Assembly (NCBI GenBank): GCA_945643635.1
Contig: CALZFC010000017.1
Location: 731,001 to 795,000, forward strand
Length of the DNA stretch: 64,000 nt
Reading direction: 5' to 3'
Source: Allodiplogaster sudhausi
Taxonomy: Eukaryota > Nematoda > Chromadorea > Rhabditida > Diplogasteridae
Positions 26,459-39,179 of the stretch are shown piece by piece. Position 1 is the stretch's first letter, and every line of letters starts with the position of its first letter. The position numbers and the translations under genes were made by a program. The notes beneath the pieces were generated by a model. That model made no database searches. It saw only the letters and a program-made list of their open reading frames with translations, and was not told the origin of the DNA.

Positions 26459-27825
26459 GAAGAAATTATATCGGCCCAGCTGATGGTGAGCAGTTTCTCC
26501 GGGAGCCGTCCCAATTTTCCATGGGCCCAAAAAAAGTCTGGCCAGTCCGAACGCCCGATTGGTCCTGAAAGCCATAGATTCTCGGCAAGTGAATCATAAA
26601 AATGAAAAATAAAAAAAATTAAAAAGCGTTCAAACTACACACTAAATATGTATGATAATAGCTGCATTTAAAACTCTTAATTAATCTTAGAATAAAGTTT
26701 GCACCAAATTTAAATTAAATAGTGAAATGAAAATCAAAGAGACGGAATTGGAGGGCCCGTAGAATTACTGCCAGGCCGGGCCGAAGGCAAGATCACAATG
26801 GGTGTGAGCAAAATAGTAAATCCGACGGGCCTTGTCGACCCAAAATATTTGCGCACGTTAGTAGTTTCTTCGGTCGGCCCTCGCCTCACCCCGAGCTCAA
26901 TCATTGAATCGGTCTGATGTGAGCAAAATAGTAAATGAACTTTATGTTATGTTTGCATTGTTTACTTGTATTCGAGTTATAAAAATCATAACAGCGAAAT
27001 TTAATATATAGTGCGGCAGTGCACACGCGACAATTAATCCTCAAGATTCCGCTATCAGCAATGTCTGCTTTCGCCGTTCTATCGTCTGTACCTCCTTTTG
27101 GCCGAGAGCAATCGAGTTTTAAATCTTTTCCGAGAAAACAAACTTCTCTTAAATCCTTCTATTCTCACATCAGGACCACTTCATCGGCAATCGTGAATAG
27201 GCGATAATATTTATGTCTAGAATAGTATGGATGATTTTTCGGTCAGTCTACAAGTATGGTAAGGTACGCCGCTTTCGTACATCTTGACTAATCTCCCCCT
27301 CTCTTCACAAGTGTATTTCGTAAATACGGAAGCTGACGTTCAGACTTGATTTTTTCATCCCGCCTCTCTTCTGCCGAGCGAACTCGCTGGCATGAGAAGT
27401 GAATGCGAGGATAATCCGAGCTTAACATGTGAATTCGTTTATAAGCCAAAAATTGAGGCTGTTTGCTTCATTCAAATTCGTTGAGGTCTCTCGCCGCACT
27501 TTAACAATTTTTTTCGTCTCTTTAAAAAAAAGCAGAATTGTCATGAATTTATATGAATAGGATTTGCCCAACGCAGTTCGAAGGTGAATATAACTTGCAG
27601 AAATTGCTGCATCCTTGATCGTTGTTGATACACAGACATTTTTTAAACGCTTTTCCGACCTGCATACACTACTTTTGGCGCTCCTTGAGAAGAGAGAGAG
27701 AGAGAGAGAGAGAGGGCTAGAAGCAAATGGCTCGTTGATGAGAGAATCAGTCACCAAAGAGAGCAAAATGCCGCATTAAGATAGCATTTCTGTAACCTTT
27801 GAGCACGACCTGCCCGGGGGAATTT

Positions 27826-29412
27826 TTTTCGATTTCGTTTATCAAAATTGGCTCACCTATACAACTTGACGTCCTCTAAAACATACCGTACAATTTAATT
27901 TTTTTTTCAGAAAAATTCCGTTCGAGAAACAGTACAGTACCCTTCAACATATGATGAACCATAACTCGGCTATTTCCGAATTTGACGAAAACAAAGATAC
28001 CCTTCGATAGCCCTTTAGACGCACTTCAATTTTGATCTAGGGTAAAATTTTCTAAAAAATCCATTTTCGACCCAAAACACGGCCCTGAACATTTTTATGA
28101 CCACTTTTTGGCAAATTGTTGTTCATTTTTGGAAAGTGTACCCTGCAGTTTTTTGATATGTTGTAGCGCGTGAAATTTGCTACAAGAAATTGTTTCCGTC
28201 AAAAAAACCTGGTTGGCACACCTTGCGAAAAATGCGCGCGAGTCGGTCAAAATGGCGCATTTTCGGTCGCCGAGACACAGTGCAAGCGCATTCATCTATC
28301 CATAGCTAATTGTAAGCTCAATCTTAATATTACAAAATCGTAAGTATATCATCTAAGAGCTCTCATGGAGATCTTCAAATGTTGCATACATACTTTTATT
28401 GAAAAGTTTGGATTTATATGGGAAATTTCGTTCTGTATAATAAGATGGCTTAAAAAACTAGTTAAGAAACATTTCCACATGCCCAATCATACATCATAAG
28501 AAAGAGGATGAAATTTGGTGCAAGATGAACCCTTTTATATGAAATTCCATGCGTACGATCCTTTGTTATAAGCCAAAAAGGTAGGGTCAGTAGCATCACT
28601 GTCATTTCGTCCAAGAATTCATAGTTTAGTATATTCGAATTAGAATATTCCATTCCTTTTTTAACACCTTTTACTTGAGGCGTTGTAATCCTAATCTTAT
28701 GGCTTATAACAAAAGATCGTACACATGGAATTTCATTTAAAGGGGTTCATCTTGTACCAAATTTCATCCTCTTTCTTATGATGTATGATTGGGCATGTGG
28801 AAATGTTTCTGAAGTAGTTTTTTAAGCCATCTTATTATACAGAACAAAATTTCCCATATAAATCCAAACTTTTCAATAAAAGTATGTATGTAACATTTGA
28901 AGATCTCCATGAGAGCTCTTAGAATATTAAGATTGAGCTTAGTTATGGATAGATGAATGCGCTTGCACTGTGTCTCGGCGACCGAAAATGCGCCATTTTG
29001 ACCGACTCGCGCGCATTTTTCGCAAGGTGTGCCAACCAGGATTTCTTTGACGGAAACAAATTCTTGTAGCAAATTTCACGCGCTACAACATATCAAAAAA
29101 CTGCAGGGTACACTTTCCAAAAATGAACAAAAGTTTGCCAAAAAGTGGTCATAAAAATGTTCAGGGCCGTGTTTTGGGTCGAAAATGGATTTTATTGAAA
29201 CTTTTACCCTGGATCAAAATTGAAGTGCGTCCAAAGGGCTATCGAAGGGTATCTTTGTTTTCGTCAAATTCGGAAAATTAACCGAGTTATGGTTCATCAT
29301 ATTTTGAAGGGTACTGTACTGTTTCTCGAACGGGATTTTTCTGAAAAAAATTAAAATGTACGGTAGGTTGTAGAGGAGTTGTATAAATGAGCCAATTTTC
29401 ATAAACGAAAAA
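27826..29412. repeat. 1.6-kb foldback element with ~750-bp arms
   Basis: The left arm begins near TTTCGTTTATCAAAATTGGCTCACC and the right arm ends with its complement (CCAATTTTCATAAACGAAAA). Nearly the whole of each ~750-bp arm is complementary, meeting around 28600-28680. The only open frames are readings of the arms. Related, more diverged arms occur at 54537-55195. No transposase was seen, so it is a nonautonomous foldback/MITE-type element. Confidence 0.85.
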
Positions 29413-29519
29413 GTAGACGGAAAAGTAGTAAAAGTAGACGTGAGAAGTAATCAAGGATATAAGGATTTAGTATGCACAAGGATTGTATTGAGGTTTTTTA
29501 ATAGTACCGGCTACAAGCC

Positions 29520-32124
29520 ATGAGCCCCATGGACATCTCTGAAGATGCTCTAGTTGTCATCAGCGCGATCGAATGGACTTGCTTAGGTTTCTTTTATTTT
29601 GAATTTTCTCTCCAAGACCATTTTCGGCAGGAAAAAGTATTCTTTTTAGTAACTGCTCTAATCTCGAATCTCTTGGTAATATGGCTCGCCAAAACGAAGA
29701 GCAGCCAACACACGGGCAAGTACAAGTATTACATCATGTCGTTCGCGGCGCACGACGTCTTTTTCTCGTTCATGTTTATGATCATACGACCGGTTGGTTA
29801 CTCGATAACATTTATGAATAAGCGGATTCTTATTTCAGTCACAAATATCCGCAATATACTTGATATCTGATAACAATTTACTGCTTCTTTAGATCGCCGG
29901 AGTCACCGAGGGCAAATGGTTCATGTTCATGAACGGGCCATACTTTCTCGAGTTGGCATGCACATTTCAAAACTTTTCCTTGACTTTCTGCAAGTTATAA
30001 ACTGTGAAGCTAATACTTTGCTCATACATATCAATGATTACTAGTTAAAAGCACGTGCCGTTGTCACAATTTTTGGAATCTAGACCCAACCCAAAACGTA
30101 TTAGCAATATGCATATGTACTAATATATGTTTATACTACATGCATACATAATTAAAGTGAGTGTTGAAAATAATCATGTTTTTTGCAGATGGGGCCATTC
30201 CCTCTATGGCGGCACTCACGTTGTAACCATGCAGCTACTCGCTTACAGCTTCATGTATCGCTACGTCGTTCTCTGCAAGTTAGTGCAAATCGTGCGGCTG
30301 GAACCGAAAATTAATATTGATATCTTTCATTCATTTTGGTGAGTGTGCTTGCACACTTCAGTTAACGAACAGTCCATCGCTGGCCGGTTCTGGGAGATCC
30401 CTGTGGATAAAGGAGATGGAAGCCATTGAACTGTTCCAGACCTCAGTGGCGTCGATACCTCGAGACCAAGCTCACCTTCGCCGTCCTCTTCACGTACTAC
30501 GCGCTTTCGTGGGCGACGAGCGTCTACTTTCTGAACAAGGGCTTCGAGGCGCCGCCCGATGCGATCGACTTCCTCAGGCGCGAAGTCTTCCCCCAGCACT
30601 GGCCGTCCTTCAACCACACCCAAATGGTCTACAACGAGGTTGTTGCTGCTGCGGCTCCTTCTCCTTAAATGAGCTCTATCTTTGAAATATTATTAAAGCG
30701 GGCTCAACTTGCCGCATCTCAGTAGGCACTCACATTTTCGCGTGCTATTTCGCAGGTCGCACAAACTCCCGGCGTGAAAATACTACGCGCGTTTGAGAGT
30801 GTGAAATGCCGCAACAATTTGAAAACTCACGAAATTTGTCGTTGTTCGTCCTCCTTTAAGCTGTCTGGGAAAAACTAGCTCTGTGATTTCATGAATGTGA
30901 AGCGAGGTAAGTAGCGCGTGATGATCTTTCCTGTCTTTTTTTAGAAAGCATATAATCTGCTGTATTACGAGAGTCTTTCAATGAAATGTATGCAGGTGCA
31001 TGGTGCTAAGAATCATAATATGTATGTTTATGGTTTAGGGCATAAAGAAGCCGATTACGGCAATTGCCATCTCATGGGTGCTCGGCCAGACGGGAAGTCA
31101 GCTCGTCATGGTTATTATATGGTCGTACTCGATCATGGGCGCCATTAGAAAGGTTTTTTTCTTTTTGCTCAATTTTTTTATTATTTTAAGATTCGCTTAA
31201 TAGCATTAAAAAAATATACTAGTTTCCTTTGATTTTTACTAAATGAGGACTTCACTATTACTATATTTATAGGTGCGCCTCGAGTCTGGCGGCGGCGCTA
31301 GCATGGCGAATCTGCAGTCACAGCTCTTCTTGGCGCTCATTCTGCAGGTCGAGAGATTCGACAAATTGTGTTGTTCTAAACGCTCCTGTTTTTAAGACAG
31401 GGTAGAAAAAAATTATCTTGGCAAGATCTTTTCCTTCTAATCTGGAACATCAAGTGTAAGTTGTGCTAATTACTGCTCAAGATATGTTAAATGAAACCAA
31501 ACTTCGACTTCTTTGAGGTCTCGATTGACGTTTGACCCTTGCTCTTTAATACTAACAATTTTCATAGCTTGAACTTTGACATTATAGCTGGCCGCACCGA
31601 TCTTCTGCATCTACGCCCCGACTCTACTCGCCATTGGATTTCCCGTCTTTAACATGAAGGTGGGCTAGCTCTGTTAGAAAGACTTAGAGAAGAAGAAAAG
31701 CACATGAAGTCTATCGATAATAAAGGTGAACTTTCCGCCTGGACCAATCTCGATGCTCTTCCAAATGTTCCCCGCCTTTGACGGACTCGTCGTCATCATT
31801 GTAGTTAAAGATTACAGGTTGGTAGAAGTACACACTAGTCGCACTTCCACTTTTTACTACTTTTTTCGTCCTATCGATGACTTTAAACAACATTGCAATA
31901 AACATGATTACTCAAAAACGATCATTGTGGAGTGGAAAAATTTCAAGTGCATACATATGTACATACTAAATAAAGGAATATGAATAAGGAATGTCGTGCT
32001 CGGCTGGACGCGTTGCTTCCTGAAAGGACCGAACGAGATTACGATAATGGCGACGAGCGTCTTCGAGCAGACGACCGTTGTCGGCGAAGGGACCACGCGG
32101 ACGCGCTCGAGTGACCAGAAATGA
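29520..32124 (+). CDS. Serpentine chemoreceptor, STR/SRD-like (10 exons, intact)
   Basis: Exons 29520-29586, 29650-29792, 29893-29951, 30189-30278, 30440-30638, 31039-31152, 31273-31347, 31588-31659, 31726-31817 and 31989-32124 join in phase to 348 residues. Landmarks: start MSPMDISED; TM1-TM2 with GKYKYYIMSFAAHDVFF; TM3 QLLAYSFMYRYVVLC; PQWRRYLE and TM4; long loop with FLRREVF, QHWP and an N-H-T sequon; TM5 LVMVIIWSYSIMG; QLFLALILQ and TM6 PIFCIYAPTLL; TM7 FPAFDGLVVIIVVKDYR; and a C-tail ending RTRSSDQK. A membrane chemoreceptor role is inferred from family. Intron 5 holds a decayed ~190-bp TTAA-type MITE shared with the two pseudogene paralogs. Two closely spaced ATGs (29520, 29529) could serve; the second is the one conserved in all paralogs. 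This is the source-like copy of the fragments at 48091 and 55197. Confidence 0.87.
30661..30858. mobile_element. Decayed TTAA-type MITE in receptor intron 5
   Basis: The right end (TCGTCCTCC followed by TTTAAG) and the interior (TTGCCGCATCTCAGTAGGCACTCACATT) match the elements at 38189-38368 and 56096-56278, each about 25 bases after the exon-5 donor of its receptor copy. The same site in three paralogs means one insertion before they were duplicated. Confidence 0.65.
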
Positions 32125-32275
32125 GAACGAAAGAACCCTAACGCACCAAACATTTGTATATGCCTTGATAGCCAACGGTTGTAAGTACTAGTTTAGAATT
32201 GATCTCACAATATTCTTCCTTCTTAATATGTATGTTCATGTGTACATATATACATACGTATATTGCCGCTTTTAA

Positions 32276-32765
32276 AGAAGGGCGATCACCGAAAATACAG
32301 TAATGTGCGTTCAAACGTTCAAATATATCGAACGGAAGTCCGTTTAATTACTCAAAAATGTACGGTAGACTAGGAATGTGCGTGTGTTTTTTGAAGCGGG
32401 TTGTTATTGCTGTTATACCTATTTGATAATGTTTTGCCTAACAAGAATTTATAAAAACATTTTCTAAAACAAATGAACCAAGAGGTGATAAAGTATTCAC
32501 CATAACAATTTCTTCAAATCCTTGTAATTTTATTTTCCCGCGATGGGTACGTGGCCGTGAAGTTGGGATTCTACCGATGAGTTCTGCTTTTTCCCCACCA
32601 ATCACAAATTCATTCAAAATTTGCATTTTAAAGTTCATTATACTTGAATATTGAACTTTCTTGTACATTTTCATATACATATTCTTTTTCTGCATGCCCC
32701 AGACTATTCAAAAATAACTAAGATGGTTCATTTATCGTCAATGACTTTTCGGTGATCGCCCTCCT
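32276..32765. mobile_element. 490-bp MITE, TTAA target duplication
   Basis: It is flanked by TTAA (32272-32275 and 32766-32769). Terminal inverted repeats of about 20 bp start AGAAGGGCGATCACCGAAAA on the left and AGGAGGGCGATCACCGAAAA on the right. The paralogous position at 57900-57920 is empty and has a single TTAA (57908-57911). No transposase is encoded; a short internal frame on the minus strand (32438-32695) starts MQKKNMYMKMYKK and is also seen in the other copies. TTAA duplication is the hallmark of piggyBac-type transposition. Confidence 0.88.
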
Positions 32766-35700
32766 TTAATGTATAACATAGTATGTCGCATCTTGATATA
32801 CGTTTATTTATTTTTTACGCTTATACACATTTAGATTTCTATCGTACCCTTACCATATAATACAATAAAAATATTTTTTGCACCAGTTAGAACTTCATGC
32901 CGAACACGAAAGGGGTAAATTCGACAAAAAAAGTTAAAAGTTGAATTTGAAAATCTTGAAGAAGACAATTCTTGCATTTCATGAGCCTACTGACCTTTTT
33001 CTTTACTTAATGCTTTTTCGGGTGATATGGCAGCGTAATACCGCATATGTATGTATGTATATGGATTTATCCACCCTCAGAAGAAAGCTATGAAAGCGTC
33101 CCCAATATGCATATTCACCTCCCTCTTTGTTTTCATGATCAGAAGAGATCTATTTTTCTTCGTTTATGAAAGAAATGTTAATCTGTTTTTTTCGGAGAAA
33201 TCTTTTCATAATCCACTTCGCATCTCATCTGTGGTCCAAGTTGCCATCAAAAAAGGAGTCGTCTGCCGATATGAAAAGGTTGTGCTACTTACAGATCTCA
33301 CGCATTGTTAGAAAGTACTTCAAGTAGTATCAATTACCTTTCAAATACGAGAATTAAAAAAGGATTTGTAGGATTAAATTGATACTGCTGCTATCTTACA
33401 AATTACTCCGGTGGAACATATTTTAGAGATTATATTATTCTGTATGCGATCACAGCCATCAGAACTTCTCGAAGTCCCGGCTATCAAAGTATCACATGTC
33501 CAAAGTTGCCGAAAATGCACCTGCAGTATAAGATCTACCGAATTCAATTATCTAATCAGGGAGAACGATGAGTTAAAATATGGAGGTACATTATACCGCA
33601 TTTTCTTTATTTGTATCCCCGGGGGTTCCTACGAGCGAGGTGCACAATTAGAGGGTGGGATTCTAATAGATGTAGGATACTATGTTTCTATGTGATGCAC
33701 TAACAATGCCGCTTTATATAAACTAGTGAAGTCAAAAGGAAACAACAAATTAAGCTCTCGTGTTCATTTATTATTTTAAATACTATAAAATAATAAACAA
33801 TAAGTTAAAAAAAATCCCTTTCGAAAGGCGCCTATGATCGAGTACCTGCAGATAATAACTATGACTTCCAATCTGGCCGAGCATCCATGTGCACACAATC
33901 CCCGTAATCTCCTTATTTTTATACAATATACATACTATTATTTTTAGCTAAATATACCTACATACGTAGACACTGACGTTCGAAACAAAACAGATTAAAG
34001 TGCTTGAAAGAAAAAATACGTAAAAGAACATGGCATGTGTTCGCTCCTACGCGAATTATCCGATCCCATGTTGTCATGATGACACAATTCACCCTATTTT
34101 ATACAAATACTGTATTTATTTGACATCAGCGGTCGTCTCCTCCTTCGAACTCTTTCTCGAGCCACCATCCTTTACATTTATACAGTACTTCGTCGAGGAT
34201 CTACATATATGCTGCTCAATCTTTATTCTTATTCGTGTTATTGTTGCTGTTGATTCGTGTATATTTCGTGCTGGTGTTCTACCCATATCATTCTCCCCGT
34301 CCCTCTTCCTGCATTCCTCCTTCTAATCTAAGTATATCATCACTGTATGTTTCGATTTTTCCCTTATTAGCCTCATGCCTGGCTTGCTTTTCCCGAGTTC
34401 ATGCTCTTATATATTTTTAAACTTGCTTCCTGCTCCCAGATTCTTCTCTCTCTCTGCTCGCGTTACCTCGCTTTTTAATTACACCTCTCCGCCAAGTATC
34501 GTCGAATTGCAATGTTTGGCTTTAGTTCCAAAATCGGTTCAGAGTCGTCTTTGAGACGAGGTTTCGTCCAATAAAGGAACTCTACGTCTACGAGCGTCCC
34601 CACGGCTATCTTCTCACAATCAGCTTCTTCCTCCACTTTTTCGCCTCTTGAGATAACCTCAGGTCAAGATTGCTTCTTGCATTTTTTTCTTCTACTTGAG
34701 ATGCAATTAAGACTTACATTGGAGTTTATTGATTGAGTCATCGTAACCAATCGCTCTCACTCGGAAGGAACAGATTCGTCATGAGTTGCGCAGAAATAGG
34801 ACACCAGTTTCGATAGTGTTTTTCCTCCGCATTTCACTCTAATTAAATTATCGACTACTTTTTTCCAGTCAACTTTGAGGATGGCGATCACAAAAATTAT
34901 ATGAGAGTTCAATTTGATGTTGCCCTTCGCCCTCTCATTCTCGCGTGCTATTTTCATGCAGCAGTTTTGCGACCAGCGAAGATTGCCAGGGAGGACGATC
35001 GACGATATATAAAATTCTTGTAGTTGGGCCCTCAGACTACTGTAGATTCTTCAGCCACGCCTCTTCTGTAGATTGACGAGCGTATTATTTGACATAAGTA
35101 GTGAATGCGTGTCCAGAGTCACGGTATCAAAACATCAAAAGCGTTTTTTTTCTCAACTACAATTAGCGATATTGCGTGAGGACATCCGACAATTAATCCA
35201 CAAAATTTCTTTGTCATATATGTCTGCTTTCGATGTTCTAGCGTCTGTTCTCATTTTTAGCCGAGAAACGAAGCGAGTTTAAATCTCTTCCGAGAAACCA
35301 ATCTTCTTTTAAATCTCCATTTTTTCGGCTACTTCACCTCTGGACTCTGTTCGGAAATGTATCAATTAATTTTTCGACATTAAAATAATTTGAATATGAC
35401 ATCACTTGAATGTGCAGAGTTATGTACATTTAGAAATCTTTGAGTCATTACGAAAAATCGAAGTAACATGAAATAAATCCAGTAAATTCTTTTCTCTGTT
35501 TACTTTCGATTCTCGAACGTCTGCATCCCAGTTTTGGCCTAGAAACCTATCTTTTCCAAGAAACCAATCTTCTTTTAAATCTTTCCGTTCATTCATCATG
35601 ACTACTCCGACTGTGTTGGCAATCGTGAAAATACGAAAATATTTATGTCTAGAATGAAATGTCTGATACCTTCAGTCAGTCTAAAAGAACAGTGATGGAT

Positions 35701-36485
35701 GCCGGTCCTATCGCACTCTTTACGATAATACATCTTGGCTAATCTCCCCTCTCTTCACACAAGTATTTTGAATAGTTAATGTTCTAATTGAAAATCTTGA
35801 TAAGTCCAACATAAAGTCCACTTGGCGAAAACACGGAAGCTGACGTTCAGACTAGACTCTTCTGCCACGCCCCTGCTGCGAATTCGCTGACGTAAGAAGC
35901 GAATGCGAGGATTATCCGATCTTACCATATAAAATCGTTTAAAAGCAAAATAAGCGGCGGTACACCAATTGTGAAAATTGCCGGTGTCTCATATCACAGT
36001 TTGCTTATTTTACTCTTTTTAATAGAATTGTCGGAAATTTATATTTATAAGATTTTTGCTGAAAAATACAGAAAATTACGGATAAGCACACCTTTTAGCG
36101 CTTTTTACATCACTTTTGGCGCGCCTTGAGAAAACATAGAGAAATAGAATGAAAATGGCTCACATCACTGAGAGAATCCGTCACTACAGAGATCAAAATG
36201 CTCTATTGTGACGTATATGTCTTCGGAAAGAACGTGTCGAGTGTGCCGACGCCTTAGGTAACAAGCCCCAGGGGCCTTGGTGCTCCTCTTCCGCAGTGAT
36301 CTGCGAGCGCGTTGCATGCTCATGGATAGCAAGCGGCGCAGCCCCGGCATATTCGTGTCAAAGATCTTTTTTAATGACTTAAACCTAGGGAAGTGCGAGA
36401 ACATGCCCAGTGACCTTCACTGTAGTAAAGTAGACAAGTTGCGTTTTGACGTGGTAGGTAAAAGCCCTCAATGGCAACTATAGAA

Positions 36486-36801
36486 ACCGTATTTTCTCTG
36501 TAAGCGCCCCGGGGTACTACTTTTCAATACCCCTACGAGAGGGGGGCACTATTAGAGGGAGGGGGGGGGTTCTATTTGAGGGAGGAGTACTATTTTTCAA
36601 TATGACTGACTAAAAGTTTGATGACAACCTTTTATTCTCAAAAACGAAGAATTATAGCTCTACTTCAATGGAATCATCACTGGAATATCCGTTTAATCAT
36701 AGATTTTGAAGGGGCGGGTTCTATTAGAGGGAGGGGTAATATTTACTATTAGACTGGGGGGGATTCTAATAGAGGGAGGCCACTAATAGAGAAAATACGG
36801 T
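36486..36801. mobile_element. 316-bp element with ACCGTATTTTCTCT ends
   Basis: Perfect 14-bp terminal inverted repeats, ACCGTATTTTCTCT, enclose a G-rich interior with repeated CTATTAGAGGGAGG units. No coding content. The target duplication is unclear. A related GGGG..TTAGAGGG..GATTCTAATAGA segment occurs at about 33615-33675. Confidence 0.75.
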
Positions 36802-37783
36802 AGTATATGCATAGAGCGGCAACAGTAGAGGTATTTAAAGTACCTTGTGGAAAAAATAATAATATGGTTTCAGGATATGTAAAATAACCTGTAAAAGAGG
36901 AAGAGGAAGTAGATGAGAGTGTGAGTATTTTTGATTATTTTGTTGGAAGTTGCTTAATTGTAAGAACGCAGGAGGATATACAATTGTGTTAATAGTGCCG
37001 GCAATAAGTCGGTGGCCATGGACATCTCTGACGACGCCCTAGTCGTCATCAGCGCGATCGAGTGGACATGCTTAGGTTCTTTTTAAAGTTTCCCGCCACG
37101 AGGATTTTGGCGAGAAACTAAAAAAAAAAAAAAACATTTTTAGTTACTGCTCTGATATCGAATGTCTTGGTGATGTGGCTCGCTAAAACGAAGAGCAGCC
37201 CACACACCGGCAAGTACAAGTACTATATCATCGCATTCGCTGCGCATGACGTCTTTTTCTCACTGGTGTTTATAATGGTCCGACCGGTTAGTTGTTCGAG
37301 AAACTTTATGAATTCTTCTCCCATTCATTTCTATCATAAGTAGACACAATATTTGATGGTAACTTACTGCTTCTTTAGATCGCCGGAGTCACCGAGGGCA
37401 AATGGTTCATGTTCTCGAGCGGACCCGTCTTTTTCGAGTTGGCACTTACATTTTCTACCATAGATTGACTTATATTCATATATGTATATATATTAAAATT
37501 GTGAGGCTTGGTTAGCCTTTAAACATATGTATGTAGTAAAATTACCAGTGGAAAAAAACACGTGCTCTTGCCTTTAGAGGAATCGAACACTTGTATATTC
37601 TTTGGGAAACCTAGTAACAAGCTATTACACAACAAGCATACATATATGCCAGCTTCAAGCGAAAGTATGATCTTGTATGCAGATGGGGCCATTCAATTTA
37701 CGGCGGTACTCACGTTGTGACCATGCAGCTGCTCTCTTACAGCTTCATGTAGTTCTCTGCAAGTTAGAATACGCAGTCTAAAA

Positions 37784-37821
37784 GGTGTCGAAAAATCAAT
37801 CGGTATTGATTTTTCGACACC
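37784..37821. repeat. Perfect 17-bp hairpin in intron 4
   Basis: GGTGTCGAAAAATCAAT, a 4-base loop CGGT, then the exact complement. It sits 22 bases after the truncated exon 4 of the receptor pseudogene and is absent from the corresponding intron of the intact paralog starting at 29520. Confidence 0.9.
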
Positions 37822-38188
37822 GCTTATAGATTAAATTAATGTTTTTGCTGTCCATGAGAGGAGAGAGGATCCGTGCAGACTTGAGTGAACATCAAGTTGC
37901 TGTATTCTCTCAAGTTGGGCACTCAAGGCTGCGTAAAGAGATAGAGGGCATTGAACTGTTACAGACCCCAGTGGCGTCGATACGTCGAGACCAAGCTCAC
38001 CTTCGTTGTCCTCTTCACGTACTACGTTCTCTCATGGGGGACAAGCGTCTACTTTCTGAACAAGGGCTTTGAGCCGACGCCCTATGCGATCGACTTCCTC
38101 ATGCGCGAAGTCGTAACCCAGCATTGGCCGTACTTCAATCACACCCAGATGGTCTACAACGAGGTGGTTACGGCTGCTTAATCCTTAA

Positions 38189-38368
38189 AGAAGGACGATC
38201 ACGGAAATATACTTATTGCAGTTTGCCGCATCTGCCCTTGAGTAGGCACTCTCATTCGCGCGTATAATTTCGAAGATCTCATAAAAAGTTTGCTGCATGA
38301 AAATAGCAGGCGCGAATAAAACTGGCCGCATTTGAAAGCTCACGACATTTATTCGGTGATCGTGCTCG
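38189..38368. mobile_element. 180-bp TTAA-type MITE in intron 5
   Basis: Flanked by TTAA at 38185-38188 and 38369-38372, with ends AGAAGGACGATCACGGAA and, reversed, ACGAGCACGATCACCGAA. It belongs to the same terminal-repeat family as the 490-bp elements but is internally shorter. It is orthologous in position to the copies in the introns of the receptors at 29520 and 55197. Confidence 0.8.
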
Positions 38369-39179
38369 TTTAAGTTGCATATCTGAAAAACGACCGTCGG
38401 TGTCTGTTCTTTCTTGTCATTGTTCTGCAAACATTTAATCTGTTGTATTGCGAATGTCACACACAAAAAAATACATTCCAGGCAAAATGAACGTAAATAA
38501 TTAGTTTAAGAATAACAAAATGAACATGGTTTAGGGCGTAAAGAAGCCGATTACGGCGATAGCCATCGCAAGGGTGTTCGGCCAGACGGGAAGTCAGCTA
38601 GTCATGGTTATTATATGGTCGTACAAGATCATGGGCGCCATTAGAAAGGTTTTTTTGCTTCATTTTTATGTTTATATTTGTTTAATGGCATCTAAATAAT
38701 GTAGAAAGAAATAAGTGTCAAACTTTTATTTATTGCTAACTTTTGACTTCTCTATTACTATATATTCACAAGTGCGCCTCGAGACCGGCGGCGGCGCTGG
38801 CATGGCAAATCTGCAGTCCCAGCTCTTCCTGGCGCTCATTCTGCAGGTATGTAAATATATAGATAAATGTAGCAGCTTGAGTTGTTCTAAAGGCTTTTTT
38901 AAGATATCGTAGGAGAGAATAATTTGTCCAATGTCGTTTTTACTTCAAAGTCAGCTTTGAACAAAACGGCTGTTCAAAATACATTTAATAAAACAAAACC
39001 ACTAGTTCTTTGAGGTCTCGGTTGACCTTTTGACCTCTGAACATTGATATTATACCTTTGTAACCTTTGAACTTTGATATTGTAGCTGACTGCGCCAATC
39101 TTCTGCATCTACGCCCCGACGGTACTCTCCATGGCATTTCCCGTCTTCAACATGAAGGTACGCCAGCTCGGTTTACATA

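Larger units (their letters stand above)
25437..29412. repeat. Segmental duplication block, copy 1
   Basis: This block, beginning TATGTATGTATCTTCTCTCATTAGC, is repeated at 48985-53512 with only scattered substitutions outside later insertions. Copy 2 has gained two elements absent here (49280-50374 and 52128-52622). Copy 1 keeps the full foldback at 27826-29412, of which copy 2 keeps only the left part. No gene is certain inside; a paired 99-residue open frame is listed separately. Confidence 0.9.
32125..37017. other. Repeat-rich interval, no gene seen
   Basis: The interval holds a 490-bp TTAA MITE (32276-32765) and a long block (about 32880-36160) repeated at 57900-63830 in the same order. 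It also holds a TIR element at 36486-36801. Open frames at 33051-33311, 34030-34326 and 35073-35282 have counterparts in the second copy but with frame differences, so I do not call them genes. The last ~130 bases before 37018 resemble the upstream of the receptor at 29520 (ATAGTGCCGGC.A.AAG). Confidence 0.6.

Noticed and set aside
28776..29072. Frame beginning MLQEFVSVKEILVG, repeated at 53362-53673
   Set aside because: It lies in the arm of a foldback element, is repeated only because the arm is repeated, and no protein family is recognisable.
35073..35282. Frame containing MSAFDVLASVLIFSRE, with relatives at 27019, 51658 and 62720
   Set aside because: The four copies are members of a dispersed repeat, and their reading frames differ by indels, so protein constraint is not supported.
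36277..36483. Possible small gene in a GC-richer patch
   Set aside because: The frame has no recognisable domain, no homologous exon elsewhere in the window, and overlaps a similar-length frame on the other strand.
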